A stretch of DNA of 64,000 bases, taken from Streptomyces sp. V3I8. GTDB taxonomy: Bacteria; Actinomycetota; Actinomycetes; Streptomycetales; Streptomycetaceae. A model generated the notes under the pieces. That model had not been told where the DNA came from, did not search any database, and saw nothing but the letters and a program-made list of their open reading frames with translations. The DNA is taken from assembly GCF_030817535.1 (NCBI RefSeq), contig NZ_JAUSZL010000002.1, forward strand, positions 1,426,001 to 1,490,000, written 5' to 3'. Made by a program: the position numbers and the translations under genes. Positions 54,780 to 63,825 of the stretch are shown here, in pieces. Position 1 is the stretch's first letter, and the number at the start of each line of letters is the position of its first letter.

Positions 54780-56204
54780 TCAAGCGGCCTCCTCGAAGAG
54801 CTCGAAGAGGTGGTCGCGGGGCCGGCCCAGGGCGTGCAGCGCGGCGTCGGCCGCGCTCACGCCGCTGCGGACCGCACCCTCCATCGTCGCGGGCCACCCG
54901 GTGGCGGTCCACGCGCCGGCCAGGTACAGGCCGGGGGCGTTGGTACGGGCGCCGGGCCGCAGCCGTCCGACGCCGGGGCTCGGGGCGAACGTCGCCGTAC
55001 GCTCCCTGGTCACGAAGAAGTCCCGGACCTCGGCCCGCCCGGTGTGCGGCAGCAGCCGCTCCAGCTCCGGCAGGTACCGCTCGCGCAGCACGGCGACGGG
55101 TTCGTCGATCTCGTCCTGCGCGGCCGACTGCGACAGCGCGAGGTACTGGCCCTCCTCGAGGCCCGACGCCGCGGTGCGGTCGAAGACCCACTGCACGGGG
55201 GAACCGAGCGCGGCGAAGAACGGCGCGTCGAGCACCTTGCGGTCGTACACGACGTGGATGTTGAGGATCGGCGCCGTGCCGATCTCCAGCAGCCGCCCGG
55301 GGGCGTCGAGGGCTCCCTCGGGCAGCAGACCGTGGGTCTCGCGCTGGGGCACGGCGAGTACGACCGCGTCCGCCTCCAGCGTCCGTCCGGGAACCTGCAC
55401 GCTCCAACGCCCGTTCTCCTTGCGGGAGACGGAGGTGACGCGTGTACGGATCTCGGTACGGACTCCCGCGGAGTCGAGCGCCTTGCGGGCCAGCCGGTCG
55501 TGCAGTTCTCCCAGCGGGACGTGCGCCCAGCCGATGTCGGCGGCGCCCGGGTCGGAGAGCAGCCCGGTCCTGAACACCATCGCGGCGAGCCCGAGCGAGG
55601 CGTCGCCGGCCACCGCGTTGAGGGTGGCGACCCCCACGAGGTCCCACAGTGCCTCGACGGCCCGGTCCGACTGGCCGTGCGCGGCCAGCCAGCCGCCGAA
55701 GCTGCGCGTGTCGAGCGCGGGATCGGCGGGATCGAGTTCCTTGAGGGCGAGTGCGGCACGGCCGACCCTGGCGCGCTCCGCGAGCGACAGGTGCGGGTAG
55801 GTCGCGAGGCTGCGCGCCAGATGCAGCGGGACGGGCAGCGCCGTTCTGCCGATTCTGCCGAGCCGCCGCCCGGGTTTCGCCGCGGCGTCGAGCACCGGTA
55901 CGTCGAGGCGGTCCTGCAGCGGCGCGAGGTGCGCGGCGCCGACGCGGTCGAGGAACCAGCGGTAGGCGGTGCAGCAGCGCAGGTACACGTGCTGGCCGTT
56001 GTCCACGGTGAGGCCGTCGCGCCGGAAGGAGAAGGCGAGCCCGCCGAGGCGGGGCCGGCCCTCCAGCAGCGTCACGCGGACGCCCGCGTCGGCCAGCGCG
56101 AGCGCCGAGGTCGTTCCCGCGAGCCCCCCGCCGACCACTACGGCCGTCGCGGGGCGGTTCGACGCGTCGGCGTCGAGCTCCTCGTCCTGCGTGGTGTCGT
56201 TCAT
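54780..56204 (-). CDS. hpnE: Hydroxysqualene dehydroxylase HpnE
   Basis: 474-residue FAD-dependent amine-oxidase-fold enzyme that reduces hydroxysqualene to squalene. The dinucleotide motif VVVGGGLAGTTSALAL is near residues 22-37, LLEGRPRLGG follows, VDNGQHVYLRCCTAYRWFL is a HpnE signature, and the C-terminal FAD segment is GLYLAGAWTATGWPATMEGAVRSG near 430-453. The ATG start is 56204. HpnC, HpnD and HpnE together replace squalene synthase. Confidence 0.95.
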   Translation of the reverse strand: MNDTTQDEELDADASNRPATAVVVGGGLAGTTSALALADAGVRVTLLEGRPRLGGLAFSFRRDGLTVDNGQHVYLRCCTAYRWFLDRVGAAHLAPLQDRLDVPVLDAAAKPGRRLGRIGRTALPVPLHLARSLATYPHLSLAERARVGRAALALKELDPADPALDTRSFGGWLAAHGQSDRAVEALWDLVGVATLNAVAGDASLGLAAMVFRTGLLSDPGAADIGWAHVPLGELHDRLARKALDSAGVRTEIRTRVTSVSRKENGRWSVQVPGRTLEADAVVLAVPQRETHGLLPEGALDAPGRLLEIGTAPILNIHVVYDRKVLDAPFFAALGSPVQWVFDRTAASGLEEGQYLALSQSAAQDEIDEPVAVLRERYLPELERLLPHTGRAEVRDFFVTRERTATFAPSPGVGRLRPGARTNAPGLYLAGAWTATGWPATMEGAVRSGVSAADAALHALGRPRDHLFELFEEAA

Positions 56205-56340
56205 CGTGCACCTTCCCCCGCGGCCCCGCCGCGCCGGTGGAACGGGGCGCGGGCGGCCGTCGCAGTCAGGGACGCCGTCCCCGGCCAAAGGGTTGCGTCC
56301 CGTTTCCACGGACCTGCGTCGTCTTGGGCCGAAGTGTCCA

Positions 56341-57291
56341 TCAGGCGCGCCTCCTGACGGCCCGGCGCGAGACGTGCCGGGCGTCGAGACCGGAAAGGCC
56401 CCGCACCGCGACGTACGCCTTCTCGCGGCCGGGCAGCGAGACCCGGCCGCGCAGGACGGCCTCCGGGTCACGCTCGATGCGGTCCAGCAGGCGGCGGTAG
56501 ATGCCGGCCATCGCGGCGACGCAGGCCCCGCTGCGGCGGTCCAGCATCGGCAGCAGCCGGTAGCCCTCCGCGAAGAGCGCGCGCGCCCTGCGCACCTCGA
56601 AGTGGACGAGGCCCGCGAAGTCGGAGCCCTCCGGCGGGCGGGATCCGCCGAACCCGGCCGAGCAGCCGAACTTCGCGAGGTCGTCGGCGGGCAGGTAGGT
56701 CCGTCCGTCCCCGGCGTCCTCGCGGACGTCCCGGAGGATGTTGGTGAGCTGCAGGGCGAGTCCGAGGGTGTCCGCGTACTCCGGCGCCCGTTCGGCCCCG
56801 CGCGCGCCCGGTTCCGTACCGAAGACGCCGAGCGAGAGGCGGCCGATGGCGCCGGCGACGCAGCGGCAGTAGACCTTGAGGTCGTCCCAGGTCTCGTACG
56901 TCTCGCCGCGGACGTCCATCAGGACGCCGTCGATGAGTTCGTCGAGGCCTTCGAGCGGGACCGGGAAGTGGTCCGCGGTGTGTCTGAGGGCGACGGCGAC
57001 CGGGTCGGTGTCGTCCTCGTCCACCGTGCGGTCGCGGACCCGGGCGAGCAGGGCCCGGGTCTCCTCCAGCCGCGCAGCCTTGACCTCGGGCACGAGCGCG
57101 CCGTCGCCGATGTCGTCGACGCGCCGCGAGAACGCGTACAGGGCCGACATCGCACGGCGCTTGGGCGTCGGCAGCAGCCTGATGCCGTACGCGAAGTTCC
57201 GGGCCTGCTGTCCGGTGATGGCCTCGCAGTAGCCGTAGGCGGCGAGTACCGGTGCGGACATGTGTGGCTCCGAGTCCACGCTCCGGATCAC
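56341..57291 (-). CDS. hpnD: Presqualene diphosphate synthase HpnD
   Basis: 316 residues of the squalene/phytoene synthase family. It condenses two farnesyl diphosphates to presqualene diphosphate. The first Asp motif is SRRVDDIGDG (about 55-64), the second LQLTNILRDVREDAGDGRTYLP (about 190-211); both keep the D-x3-D pattern. The GTG at 57291 overlaps the hpnC stop (GTGA), so it is taken as start; ATG 57261 would remove ten residues. The 136-bp gap before hpnE is the largest in the operon. Confidence 0.94.
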   Translation of the reverse strand: MIRSVDSEPHMSAPVLAAYGYCEAITGQQARNFAYGIRLLPTPKRRAMSALYAFSRRVDDIGDGALVPEVKAARLEETRALLARVRDRTVDEDDTDPVAVALRHTADHFPVPLEGLDELIDGVLMDVRGETYETWDDLKVYCRCVAGAIGRLSLGVFGTEPGARGAERAPEYADTLGLALQLTNILRDVREDAGDGRTYLPADDLAKFGCSAGFGGSRPPEGSDFAGLVHFEVRRARALFAEGYRLLPMLDRRSGACVAAMAGIYRRLLDRIERDPEAVLRGRVSLPGREKAYVAVRGLSGLDARHVSRRAVRRRA

Positions 57292-58190
57292 CCCTCTCCT
57301 CGCAGAGTCACTCCCACCTCGCGCAGCAACTGGATCTTGCCGGGCTTCGGCGGGCCGGGAAGTACGTCGTATTCGGCGGCGGCGATCGCCCTGATCGCCG
57401 CCCTCCCCCCTGCCACGAACCCCGCGAGCAGCAGCTTGAGCCTGCCGTGGAGGCTACCCACGAGAGGGGTGCCTTCATTCAGGAGGTTGCGGGCGCGTTC
57501 TGCTTCGTATGCAACCAGTGCGCGCGCCGATGCGCCTGCTGTGGGCGTGGCGAGGTCCGCCTCCTGGACATGGAAACGCTTCATGTCCTGGGCGGGAAGG
57601 TAGATGCGGTCGCGGCCGAGGTCCTCGGCGACGTCCTGGAGGTGCTCGACGATCTGCAGGGCCGTGCAGACGGCGTCGGAGCGGCGGACCCGCTCGGGGG
57701 TCGAGGTACCGGTGACGGCGAGGACCAGCCGGCCGACCGGGTTGGCGGACAGCTCGCAGTAGGCGAGGAGGTCGTCGTAGGTCTCGTACCGCTTGACGAG
57801 CTGGTCCTGGCGGTTCGCGGCGATCAGGCCGAGGAAGGGCTCGGGGGTCAGGCCGGCCCGGCGGACGGTGGGCTGCAGACGGCGCAGCAGCGGGTGGCCC
57901 GGGGTCGAGTCGAAGACCCTGCGCAGGTCCGCCTCGAAGGCGTCGAGCAGTACGAGCCGGTCCTCGGCCCGCGCGTCCGGGACTCCGAGGAGGCGGGCGT
58001 CCGCACCGCCGGGGGCCAGGTCGCCGTCGCCGATGTCGTCGACCAGCCGGGCGAAGCCGTAGACGGCCATCAGGTCGGCGCGCCAGGCCCTGGGCAGGAA
58101 GAACGGTGCCACGGGGAAGTTCTCGTCCGCGGCCTTGTCGAGGGTGCTGCGCTCCGGGTCCCCGGTGCGCGCCGTCCCGACCGGCGTCAC
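57288..58190 (-). CDS. hpnC: Hydroxysqualene synthase HpnC
   Basis: 300 residues, squalene/phytoene synthase family. It converts presqualene diphosphate to hydroxysqualene. Features are ADENFPVAPFFLPRAWRADL at about residues 20-39 (HpnC-type N-terminus), FARLVDDIGDGD (first Asp motif), SANPVGRLVLAVTG and LQIVEHLQDVAEDLGRDRIYLP (second motif). The start is GTG 58190. First gene of the hopanoid operon; translationally coupled to hpnD. Confidence 0.94.
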   Translation of the reverse strand: MTPVGTARTGDPERSTLDKAADENFPVAPFFLPRAWRADLMAVYGFARLVDDIGDGDLAPGGADARLLGVPDARAEDRLVLLDAFEADLRRVFDSTPGHPLLRRLQPTVRRAGLTPEPFLGLIAANRQDQLVKRYETYDDLLAYCELSANPVGRLVLAVTGTSTPERVRRSDAVCTALQIVEHLQDVAEDLGRDRIYLPAQDMKRFHVQEADLATPTAGASARALVAYEAERARNLLNEGTPLVGSLHGRLKLLLAGFVAGGRAAIRAIAAAEYDVLPGPPKPGKIQLLREVGVTLRGEG

Positions 58191-58580
58191 CGCCCGCCGC
58201 CCGGGCCGGAAACGGCACCCGCGCAGACGGCGTACGCGCAGCGGAGCTGGAGAGTTTCCGTACCCATTGCCGTCACATCACCCGTTCTACACTGCTGACC
58301 CGATGGTGCCTCTTTCGGACACGCCGCCCGGTCGTCCGCGCGGCAGACCCGGGGCGGGCCGTCGCGCTTTTCGCCCCACTTGCGGCGAATCAGCACCGGT
58401 ACAGCTTACGTTGTACAACCCGCCGCGCTCCGCCGGGGTGTCCCGCACATCACAAGAACACACCGATTGGCCTCAAGCTTCCTACAGACGGCGGGAGTTG
58501 GCCTTCTCTTTGCAGACGCAGGGCCCCGTCGAACCGTTCCGACGGGGCCCTGCGTTCCTTGCTCCTCGCTGCGGTCCGGG
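58191..58580. other. Hopanoid operon upstream region
   Basis: 390 bp without a gene. It contains the presumed promoter of hpnC, a perfect 10-bp palindrome GTTGTACAAC at 58410-58419 that could be an operator, and near its right edge the terminator of the ABC gene. Confidence 0.5.
58517..58554 (-). terminator. Hairpin terminator after ABC exporter genes
   Basis: A 15-bp perfect stem CGCAGGGCCCCGTCG / CGACGGGGCCCTGCG with an 8-base loop, 26 bp beyond the ABC ATPase stop, followed on the minus strand by a short T-rich run. Confidence 0.85.
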
Positions 58581-59354
58581 CTACCGGCCCGTGAACTTCT
58601 CGTACTCCTTGAGGACCTCGTCGGTCGGTCCGTCCAGCCGCAGCTCGCCGCGCTCCAGCCACAGGACGCGGTCGCACGTGTCACGGATGGACTTGTTGTT
58701 GTGGCTGACGAGGAACACCGTGCCGGCCTCCTTGCGGAGCTCCCGGATCCGGGCCTCGGAGCGCTTCTGGAACTTGCGGTCGCCGGTCGCGAGGGCCTCG
58801 TCGATCATGAGGACGTCGTGGTCCTTGGCGGCCGCGATGGAGAAGCGCAGCCGGGCGGCCATGCCGGAGGAGTAGGTGCGCATGGGCAGGGTGATGAAGT
58901 CGCCCTTCTCGTTGATGCCCGAGAAGTCGACGATGTCCTGGTAGCGCTCCCTGATCTGCTCGCGCGTCATGCCCATGGCCAGTCCGCCGAGGATGACGTT
59001 CCGCTCGCCCGTGAGGTCGTTCATCAGGGCCGCGTTGACGCCGAGGAGCGAGGGCTGGCCGTCGGTGTAGACGTGGCCCTTCTCCGCGGGGAGCAGTCCG
59101 GCGATGGCCCGCAGCAGGGTGGACTTGCCGGAGCCGTTGGAACCGATGAGGCCGATGGCCTCACCGCGGTAGGACGTGAAGGAGACACCGCGGACGGCGT
59201 GCACCTTGCGCACGCCCCGCTCCTCGCCGCGCCGGAGTATGCGGCTGAGGGCGGAGGTGGCGCTGCCCTTGCCGGTCCTGGCGCCGTTGACGCGGTAGAC
59301 GATGTGCAGCTCGTCCGCGATGACGGTCGGGATCCCGCTGTTGTCCTCAGCCAC
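58581..59354 (-). CDS. ABC transporter ATP-binding protein (TagH/Wzt-like)
   Basis: 257 residues. Walker A LIGSNGSGKSTLLRAIAG (about 68-85), signature MRTYSSGMAARLRFSIAA (about 156-173), Walker B HDVLMIDEALATGD and switch SHNN. The MIDEALATGD and HAVRGVSF features are characteristic of polysaccharide/teichoic acid exporters (TagH, Wzt, RfbE). There is no carbohydrate-binding C-terminal domain. The GTG at 59354 overlaps the permease gene end. It powers export by the adjacent permease. Confidence 0.92.
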   Translation of the reverse strand: MAEDNSGIPTVIADELHIVYRVNGARTGKGSATSALSRILRRGEERGVRKVHAVRGVSFTSYRGEAIGLIGSNGSGKSTLLRAIAGLLPAEKGHVYTDGQPSLLGVNAALMNDLTGERNVILGGLAMGMTREQIRERYQDIVDFSGINEKGDFITLPMRTYSSGMAARLRFSIAAAKDHDVLMIDEALATGDRKFQKRSEARIRELRKEAGTVFLVSHNNKSIRDTCDRVLWLERGELRLDGPTDEVLKEYEKFTGR

Positions 59355-60276
59355 GGCCGTAACGCTCCTCAGCCTTCCAGAAGTACACGAAACCGCCCAC
59401 GGCCACGAGGACGGCCCAGCCGCCCGCGACCACCCACACGTGCGGCGGCAGGTTCTCGGAGCCGTAGCCGTCGATCAGCGCGAACCGCATCAGGTCCATG
59501 TAGATGGCGGCCGGGTTCCACTGGAGGATGTCGGCGATCCACTCGGGGTGCTCGTCGAGCATCACGGGAATGGAGAACATGACGCCGGAGGCGTACATCC
59601 ACGTACGCATCACGAACGGCATGAGCTGGGCCAGGTCCGGGGTCTTGGCACCCATCCTGGCCATGATCATGGCCAGGCCGGTGTTGAAGAGGAACTGCAG
59701 CACCAGCACCGGGACGATCAGCAGCCAGGACAGCCGGGGGTAGCTGCCGAAGCCGATCGCCACGACGAACAGCACGATCATCGAGAAGAGCAGCTGCTGG
59801 AGCTGCTGCAGCGAGAACGAGATCGGCAGCGCGGCGCGCGGGAAGTGCAGCGCCCGGACCAGGCCGAGGTTGCCGGAGATCGCGCGCACGCCCGCCATCA
59901 CCGAGCTCTGGGTGAAGGTGAAGACGAAGACACCCGTCACGAGGAACGGGATGTAGACCTCCCGCTCCATGCCGCGGTCGGCCTTCAGGATCAGGCCGAA
60001 GATCAGGAAGTACACGGCCGCGTTCAGCAGCGGTGTGGCCACCTGCCACAGCTGGCCGAGCTTGGCCTGGCTGTACTGGGCGGTGAGCTTCGCCTGCGAG
60101 AAGGCGAGGATGAAGTGACGCCGTCCCCAGAGCTGGCGGACGTAACTGACCAGTCCGGGCCGGGCGCCGCTCACGGACAGCCCGTACTTCACGGCGAGGT
60201 CCGCCGCGGAGAGCCCTTCGTCGGGGGACGGAGGGGCGCTCACCGCGACGCCGCCGTCATGCGTTGTCTCACTCAC
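59347..60276 (-). CDS. ABC-2 type permease (TagG/Wzm-like)
   Basis: 309 residues with about six membrane helices after a 75-residue cytoplasmic head. SQAKLGQLWQVATPLLNAAVYFLIFGLIL carries the conserved LGxLWxxxxPLL motif of ABC-2 polysaccharide exporters, followed by ITGVFVFTFTQ-like and MRTWMYASGVMFSIPV segments. It forms the exporter with the downstream ATPase. It would flip the product of the preceding phosphopolyol and glycosyltransferase genes across the membrane; the substrate is inferred only. Confidence 0.9.
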   Translation of the reverse strand: MSETTHDGGVAVSAPPSPDEGLSAADLAVKYGLSVSGARPGLVSYVRQLWGRRHFILAFSQAKLTAQYSQAKLGQLWQVATPLLNAAVYFLIFGLILKADRGMEREVYIPFLVTGVFVFTFTQSSVMAGVRAISGNLGLVRALHFPRAALPISFSLQQLQQLLFSMIVLFVVAIGFGSYPRLSWLLIVPVLVLQFLFNTGLAMIMARMGAKTPDLAQLMPFVMRTWMYASGVMFSIPVMLDEHPEWIADILQWNPAAIYMDLMRFALIDGYGSENLPPHVWVVAGGWAVLVAVGGFVYFWKAEERYGRG

Positions 60277-60373
60277 AGTGGAAACTTTCGTCCTCAGGAT
60301 GCGCGGCCTGGTCGGGCGTAGGCCAAAGACAGGGACCGGGGTACGGCCCGAATGCTCTCAGATGTCGAGCGTG

Positions 60374-61267
60374 TCAGATGACGGGTGGTCGGCCCAGACG
60401 GGTCAGGCGCCATACCGTACGCCACTTCATGGGGCGCCGGGGTCCGCACGGACTGGACCAGCCCTCCTTGAAACCGCCGAACCAGGCCCGCAGGGCGGGG
60501 CGGGAGGGGCGGCGGGCGAGCGTGAGCAGCATCCACACGCCGAGGTACACCGGGATCAGGGGGGCGGGCAGGTTCCGGCGGGCCAGCCAGACGCGGTTGC
60601 GGGCGACCATCCGGTGGTAGACCGCGTGCCGGGAGGGCGCGGTCGTGGGGTGGTTGAGCACCATGTCCGAGCGGTAGTCGATCATCCAGCCCGCGTCGAG
60701 GGCCCGCCAGGCGAGGTCGGTCTCCTCGTGGGCGTAGAAGAACTCGTCGGGCAGCCCGCCGACCTCGGCGAGCACCTTCGTACGGACCGCGTTGGCGCCG
60801 CCGAGGAAGGTGGTGACGCGGGAGTTGCGCATCGGGTCGGAGGCGCGCAGCCGCGGGACGTGGCGGCGCTGGGTGATCCCGGTCTCCGGGTCGGCGATGC
60901 GGAAACTGATGATGCCGAGCTCCGGATCGGCCGCGAAGGCCTGCCGGCAGAGCTCGGCGGTGTCGTGGTGCGCGAGGAGGCCGTCGTCGTCCAGGAAGAG
61001 CAGGATGTCCACGTCGGTGCCGCCGGGGCCGAACGCCTCGATGCCGACGTTGCGACCGCCGGGGATACCGAGGTTCTCCGGCAGTTCGACCGTGCGGACC
61101 CCGGGTACGGAGCCGGTGACGTCCGGGACGGGCGAGCCGTTGCCGACCACGACCACCTCGACCGGGTCGCCGTCCTGCTTGGCGACCGAGTCGAGGAGGG
61201 CGCGGAGTTCGTCGGGGCGGTTGCCCATGGTGATGATCACCGCGCCGACCTTCGTGGCCGTGCTCAC
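60374..61267 (-). CDS. Family 2 glycosyltransferase
   Basis: 297 residues. A GT-A fold with nucleotide-sugar motifs: VGAVIITMGNRPDELRALLDS at the N-terminus, ENLGIPGGRNVGIEA near 75-89, the metal-binding ILLFLDDDGLL near 101-111, and the acceptor/base region EEFFYAHEETDLAWR-like (FFYAHEETDLAWRALDAGW) near 197-215. A C-terminal hydrophobic stretch (LIPVYLGVWMLLTLA) suggests membrane association. The GTG at 61267 overlaps the stop of the CDP-alcohol transferase gene (GTGA). Confidence 0.92.
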   Translation of the reverse strand: MSTATKVGAVIITMGNRPDELRALLDSVAKQDGDPVEVVVVGNGSPVPDVTGSVPGVRTVELPENLGIPGGRNVGIEAFGPGGTDVDILLFLDDDGLLAHHDTAELCRQAFAADPELGIISFRIADPETGITQRRHVPRLRASDPMRNSRVTTFLGGANAVRTKVLAEVGGLPDEFFYAHEETDLAWRALDAGWMIDYRSDMVLNHPTTAPSRHAVYHRMVARNRVWLARRNLPAPLIPVYLGVWMLLTLARRPSRPALRAWFGGFKEGWSSPCGPRRPMKWRTVWRLTRLGRPPVI

Positions 61268-62043
61268 TTCAGCCTGCTCGACGCGAGGATGGACACCAGG
61301 TGCAGCACGGTCTGCAGCAGGGCGATGCCGGCCAGGACCGCGACGCCGAGCCGCGAGAAGAACAGGTCGTCCCTGACCGTGTCCAGGACCGCGAGGACCA
61401 GGATCAGCAGGGAGGCCTCGATGCCGAGGACGAGCCGGTGGAACTTGAGCGCGCCGGCGGCCCGGCGGGCCAGCGCCATGCCGGAGGAGCGCGGCTCGGA
61501 CGCCGACTCCTGGACCGGTGCCTTGCCGGTCTGGTGCCGGGCGACCCCGACGAGGTCGGTCTCGGACTTGATCAGGACGGCGCCGAGGGCGGCCAGGGTG
61601 CCGAGGAACGCCCACAGCCAGTCGATCCGTCCGGTGCCCCACAGGTCGGCGGCGCGCAGGCCGAAGCCGACCAGGACCGCGGCGTCGCACAGGTAGGCGG
61701 CGACGCGGTCGACGTACACCCCGGTCATCGAGTACTGCTTGCGCCAGCGGGCGATCTCGCCGTCGACGCAGTCGAACAGCAGGTACAGCTGGACCATCAG
61801 TACGCCGAGCAGGGCGCCCGGGATGCCCGGCACCAGCAGGGCCGGGGCGGCGAGCACGCCGAAGACGGTCATCACGTAGGTCAGCTGGTTGGGCGTGACC
61901 TTGGTGTTCACCAGGTGCCGGTCGATGCGCAGCGAGATCTCGCGCATGTAGAGCCGGCCTCCCCAGTGCTCGCCGCTCCGCCGGTCCTTCACACCCGGGG
62001 GGTGCACGACCGGGCGGAGTTCAGCTACCGATGGCTTTTGCAT
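61264..62043 (-). CDS. CDP-alcohol phosphatidyltransferase family protein
   Basis: 259 residues with about six membrane helices. The family motif D-G-x2-A-R-x8-G-x3-D-x3-D is present as VDGEIARWRKQYSMTGVYVDRVAAYLCD at roughly residues 103-130 (see positions; all Asp present). It transfers a phospho-alcohol from a CDP-linked donor to an acceptor alcohol. The ATG at 62043 lies inside the end of the upstream dehydrogenase gene (22-bp overlap). With the neighbouring cytidylyltransferase-like and glycerol-1-phosphate-dehydrogenase-like genes it suggests synthesis and use of an unusual CDP-polyol. Confidence 0.88.
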   Translation of the reverse strand: MQKPSVAELRPVVHPPGVKDRRSGEHWGGRLYMREISLRIDRHLVNTKVTPNQLTYVMTVFGVLAAPALLVPGIPGALLGVLMVQLYLLFDCVDGEIARWRKQYSMTGVYVDRVAAYLCDAAVLVGFGLRAADLWGTGRIDWLWAFLGTLAALGAVLIKSETDLVGVARHQTGKAPVQESASEPRSSGMALARRAAGALKFHRLVLGIEASLLILVLAVLDTVRDDLFFSRLGVAVLAGIALLQTVLHLVSILASSRLK

Positions 62044-63085
62044 AGTCGGCGTATGCGTCCCTGATCTGGTCGGTGGAGAGGGAGAGGTGTTCGAGGATGG
62101 TGTAGCGGCCCGGCCTGGTCGTCGGAGCGAACTCCACGACCTGGACGAACTCGTCCGGGGTGAAGCCGATCTCGTCCGGCAGCACGGGGAGTCCGTGGCG
62201 CCGGAGGACCTCGGCCATGTGCCTGGCCGTCTCGTGGTCGCCCCGCAGGAACGTGGCGAACGCGCCGCCCAGGCCGCACTGCTCGCCGTGGAGGGCACTG
62301 CGCTTGGGGAAGCTCAGGTCGAACGCGTGGCTGATCTCGTGGCAGGCACCGGACGCGGGGCGGCTGTCACCGGCCACCGACATCGAGATGCCGCACAGGA
62401 CCAGTGCCTCGGAGAGCGTCGTCAGGAAGGCGTCGTCGCCGACACCCCCCGGATGGCGCAGTACCGCTTCCGCGGCCTGGCGGGCCATGGCGGCGGCCAG
62501 GCCGTCGACCTGCTCGCCGTTCTCCCGGTGCGACAGCTCCCAGTCGGCCACGGCGGAGATCTTGCAGATCACGTCGCCGATGCCGGCCCGTACGTAGCGC
62601 ACGGGAGCCTCGCGGATGACGTCGAGGTCGATGACGATGGCGATCGGGTTGGGCACACCGTAGGAGCCACGGCCCGCGTCGTTGTCGAGGGTGGCGACCG
62701 GCGAGCAGAGACCGTCGTTCGCCAGGTTCGTGGCCACCGCGACGAGCGGCAGGCCCACCCGCGCCGCCGCGTACTTGGCACAGTCGATGACCTTGCCGCC
62801 GCCGAGGCCGACCACCGCGTCGTAGCGGCCGGCCTTCTTGATGGATTCGGCGAGACGGACCGCTCCGTCGATGGTGCCGTCGGCGTCGGAGAACCAGTCC
62901 GCCTCGGGGAACGCCGGGGCGAAGCGCTCGCGCAGGATCCGGCCGGAGCCGCCGCTGATGGCGAAGGCCAGGCTGCCGGAGGGCGCGATGCGCTGGTCGG
63001 ACAGGATCGTCGCCAGATCATCGAGCGCGCCCGGACGGATGTCGACGACGACCGGCGAGGGGATGAGCCTCGTCAGTACTGGCAC
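62021..63085 (-). CDS. Glycerol-1-phosphate dehydrogenase-like (iron-containing ADH fold)
   Basis: 354 residues. NAD(P)-dependent dehydrogenase of the G1PDH/AraM/dehydroquinate-synthase-like superfamily. The nucleotide motif is VVGLGGGKVIDCAKYAA near residues 89-105, followed by PLVAVATNLANDGLCSPVA; metal ligands fall in the RAGIGDVICKISAVADWE region (Asp), ACHEISHAFD and SALHGEQCGLG (His). The GTG at 63085 overlaps the nucleotidyltransferase end by 13 bp. It likely makes a polyol phosphate for the linked CDP-alcohol enzymes; exact substrate unknown. Confidence 0.88.
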   Translation of the reverse strand: MPVLTRLIPSPVVVDIRPGALDDLATILSDQRIAPSGSLAFAISGGSGRILRERFAPAFPEADWFSDADGTIDGAVRLAESIKKAGRYDAVVGLGGGKVIDCAKYAAARVGLPLVAVATNLANDGLCSPVATLDNDAGRGSYGVPNPIAIVIDLDVIREAPVRYVRAGIGDVICKISAVADWELSHRENGEQVDGLAAAMARQAAEAVLRHPGGVGDDAFLTTLSEALVLCGISMSVAGDSRPASGACHEISHAFDLSFPKRSALHGEQCGLGGAFATFLRGDHETARHMAEVLRRHGLPVLPDEIGFTPDEFVQVVEFAPTTRPGRYTILEHLSLSTDQIRDAYADYAKAIGS

Positions 63086-63825
63086 GCGATCACGCGTCCC
63101 TTGGCGAGGTCCTCGTGGTTGTCGATCTCGACCCACTTGACGTCGCCGATGGGGGCCACGTCGATGCGGAAGCCGCGGTTCACGAGCTCCTGGTAGCCGT
63201 GCTCGTAGAACTGCTGCGGGTCCGTCTCGAAGACCGTCTTCAGCGCGTCGGCCAGCTCGTCCGCGGCGTCGCCCTCGATGAGGGTCACGCCGATGTACTC
63301 ACCGGTCGCCTCGGCGGGGTCCATCAGCTTGGTGATCTTCGTCATGGAGCCCTCGGGGCCGACCACGACCTTCATCTCCTCGTCGGCGAGGGACTTCACC
63401 GTGTCGAGGGCGAGGATGATCTTCTTGCCGTCGCCGCGGGCGGCGAGCAGGGTCTTCTCGACGGAGACCGGGTGCACGGTGTCGCCGTTGGCGAGGATCA
63501 CCGAGTGCTTGATGGCGTCACGGCCGCACCACAGGGAGTAGGCGTTGTTCCACTCCTCGGCCTTGTCGTTGTCGATCAGCGTGATCTTGACGCCGTACTT
63601 CTGCTCCAGCGCCTCGCGCCGCTCGTAGACGGCTTCCTTGCGGTAGCCGACGATGATCGCGACCTCGGTCAGGCCGATCTCGGCGAAGTTGCCGAGGGTG
63701 AGGTCGAGCACCGTGATGCTGTCCTCGTCGCCTTCGGGTCCCACCGGCACCAGGGCCTTGGGCAGGGTGTCGGTGTAGGGGCGCAGACGCCGTCCGGCGC
63801 CGGCAGCCAGCACGAGGCCGATCAT
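63073..63825 (-). CDS. Sugar/alcohol-phosphate nucleotidyltransferase
   Basis: 250 residues. NTP-transferase fold: the N-terminal pyrophosphorylase motif LVLAAGAGRRLRPYTDTLPK (G-x-G-x-R and P-K) at about 4-23, VLDLTLGNFAEIGLTEVAIIVGY, and the catalytic NGDTV near 112. The pattern YSLWCGRDAI and DEEMKVVVGPEG resembles phosphocholine/inositol-phosphate cytidylyltransferases, so activation as a CDP-alcohol for the downstream transferase is a reasonable inference. The ATG at 63825 overlaps the upstream stop (ATGA). Confidence 0.88.
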   Translation of the reverse strand: MIGLVLAAGAGRRLRPYTDTLPKALVPVGPEGDEDSITVLDLTLGNFAEIGLTEVAIIVGYRKEAVYERREALEQKYGVKITLIDNDKAEEWNNAYSLWCGRDAIKHSVILANGDTVHPVSVEKTLLAARGDGKKIILALDTVKSLADEEMKVVVGPEGSMTKITKLMDPAEATGEYIGVTLIEGDAADELADALKTVFETDPQQFYEHGYQELVNRGFRIDVAPIGDVKWVEIDNHEDLAKGRVIACQY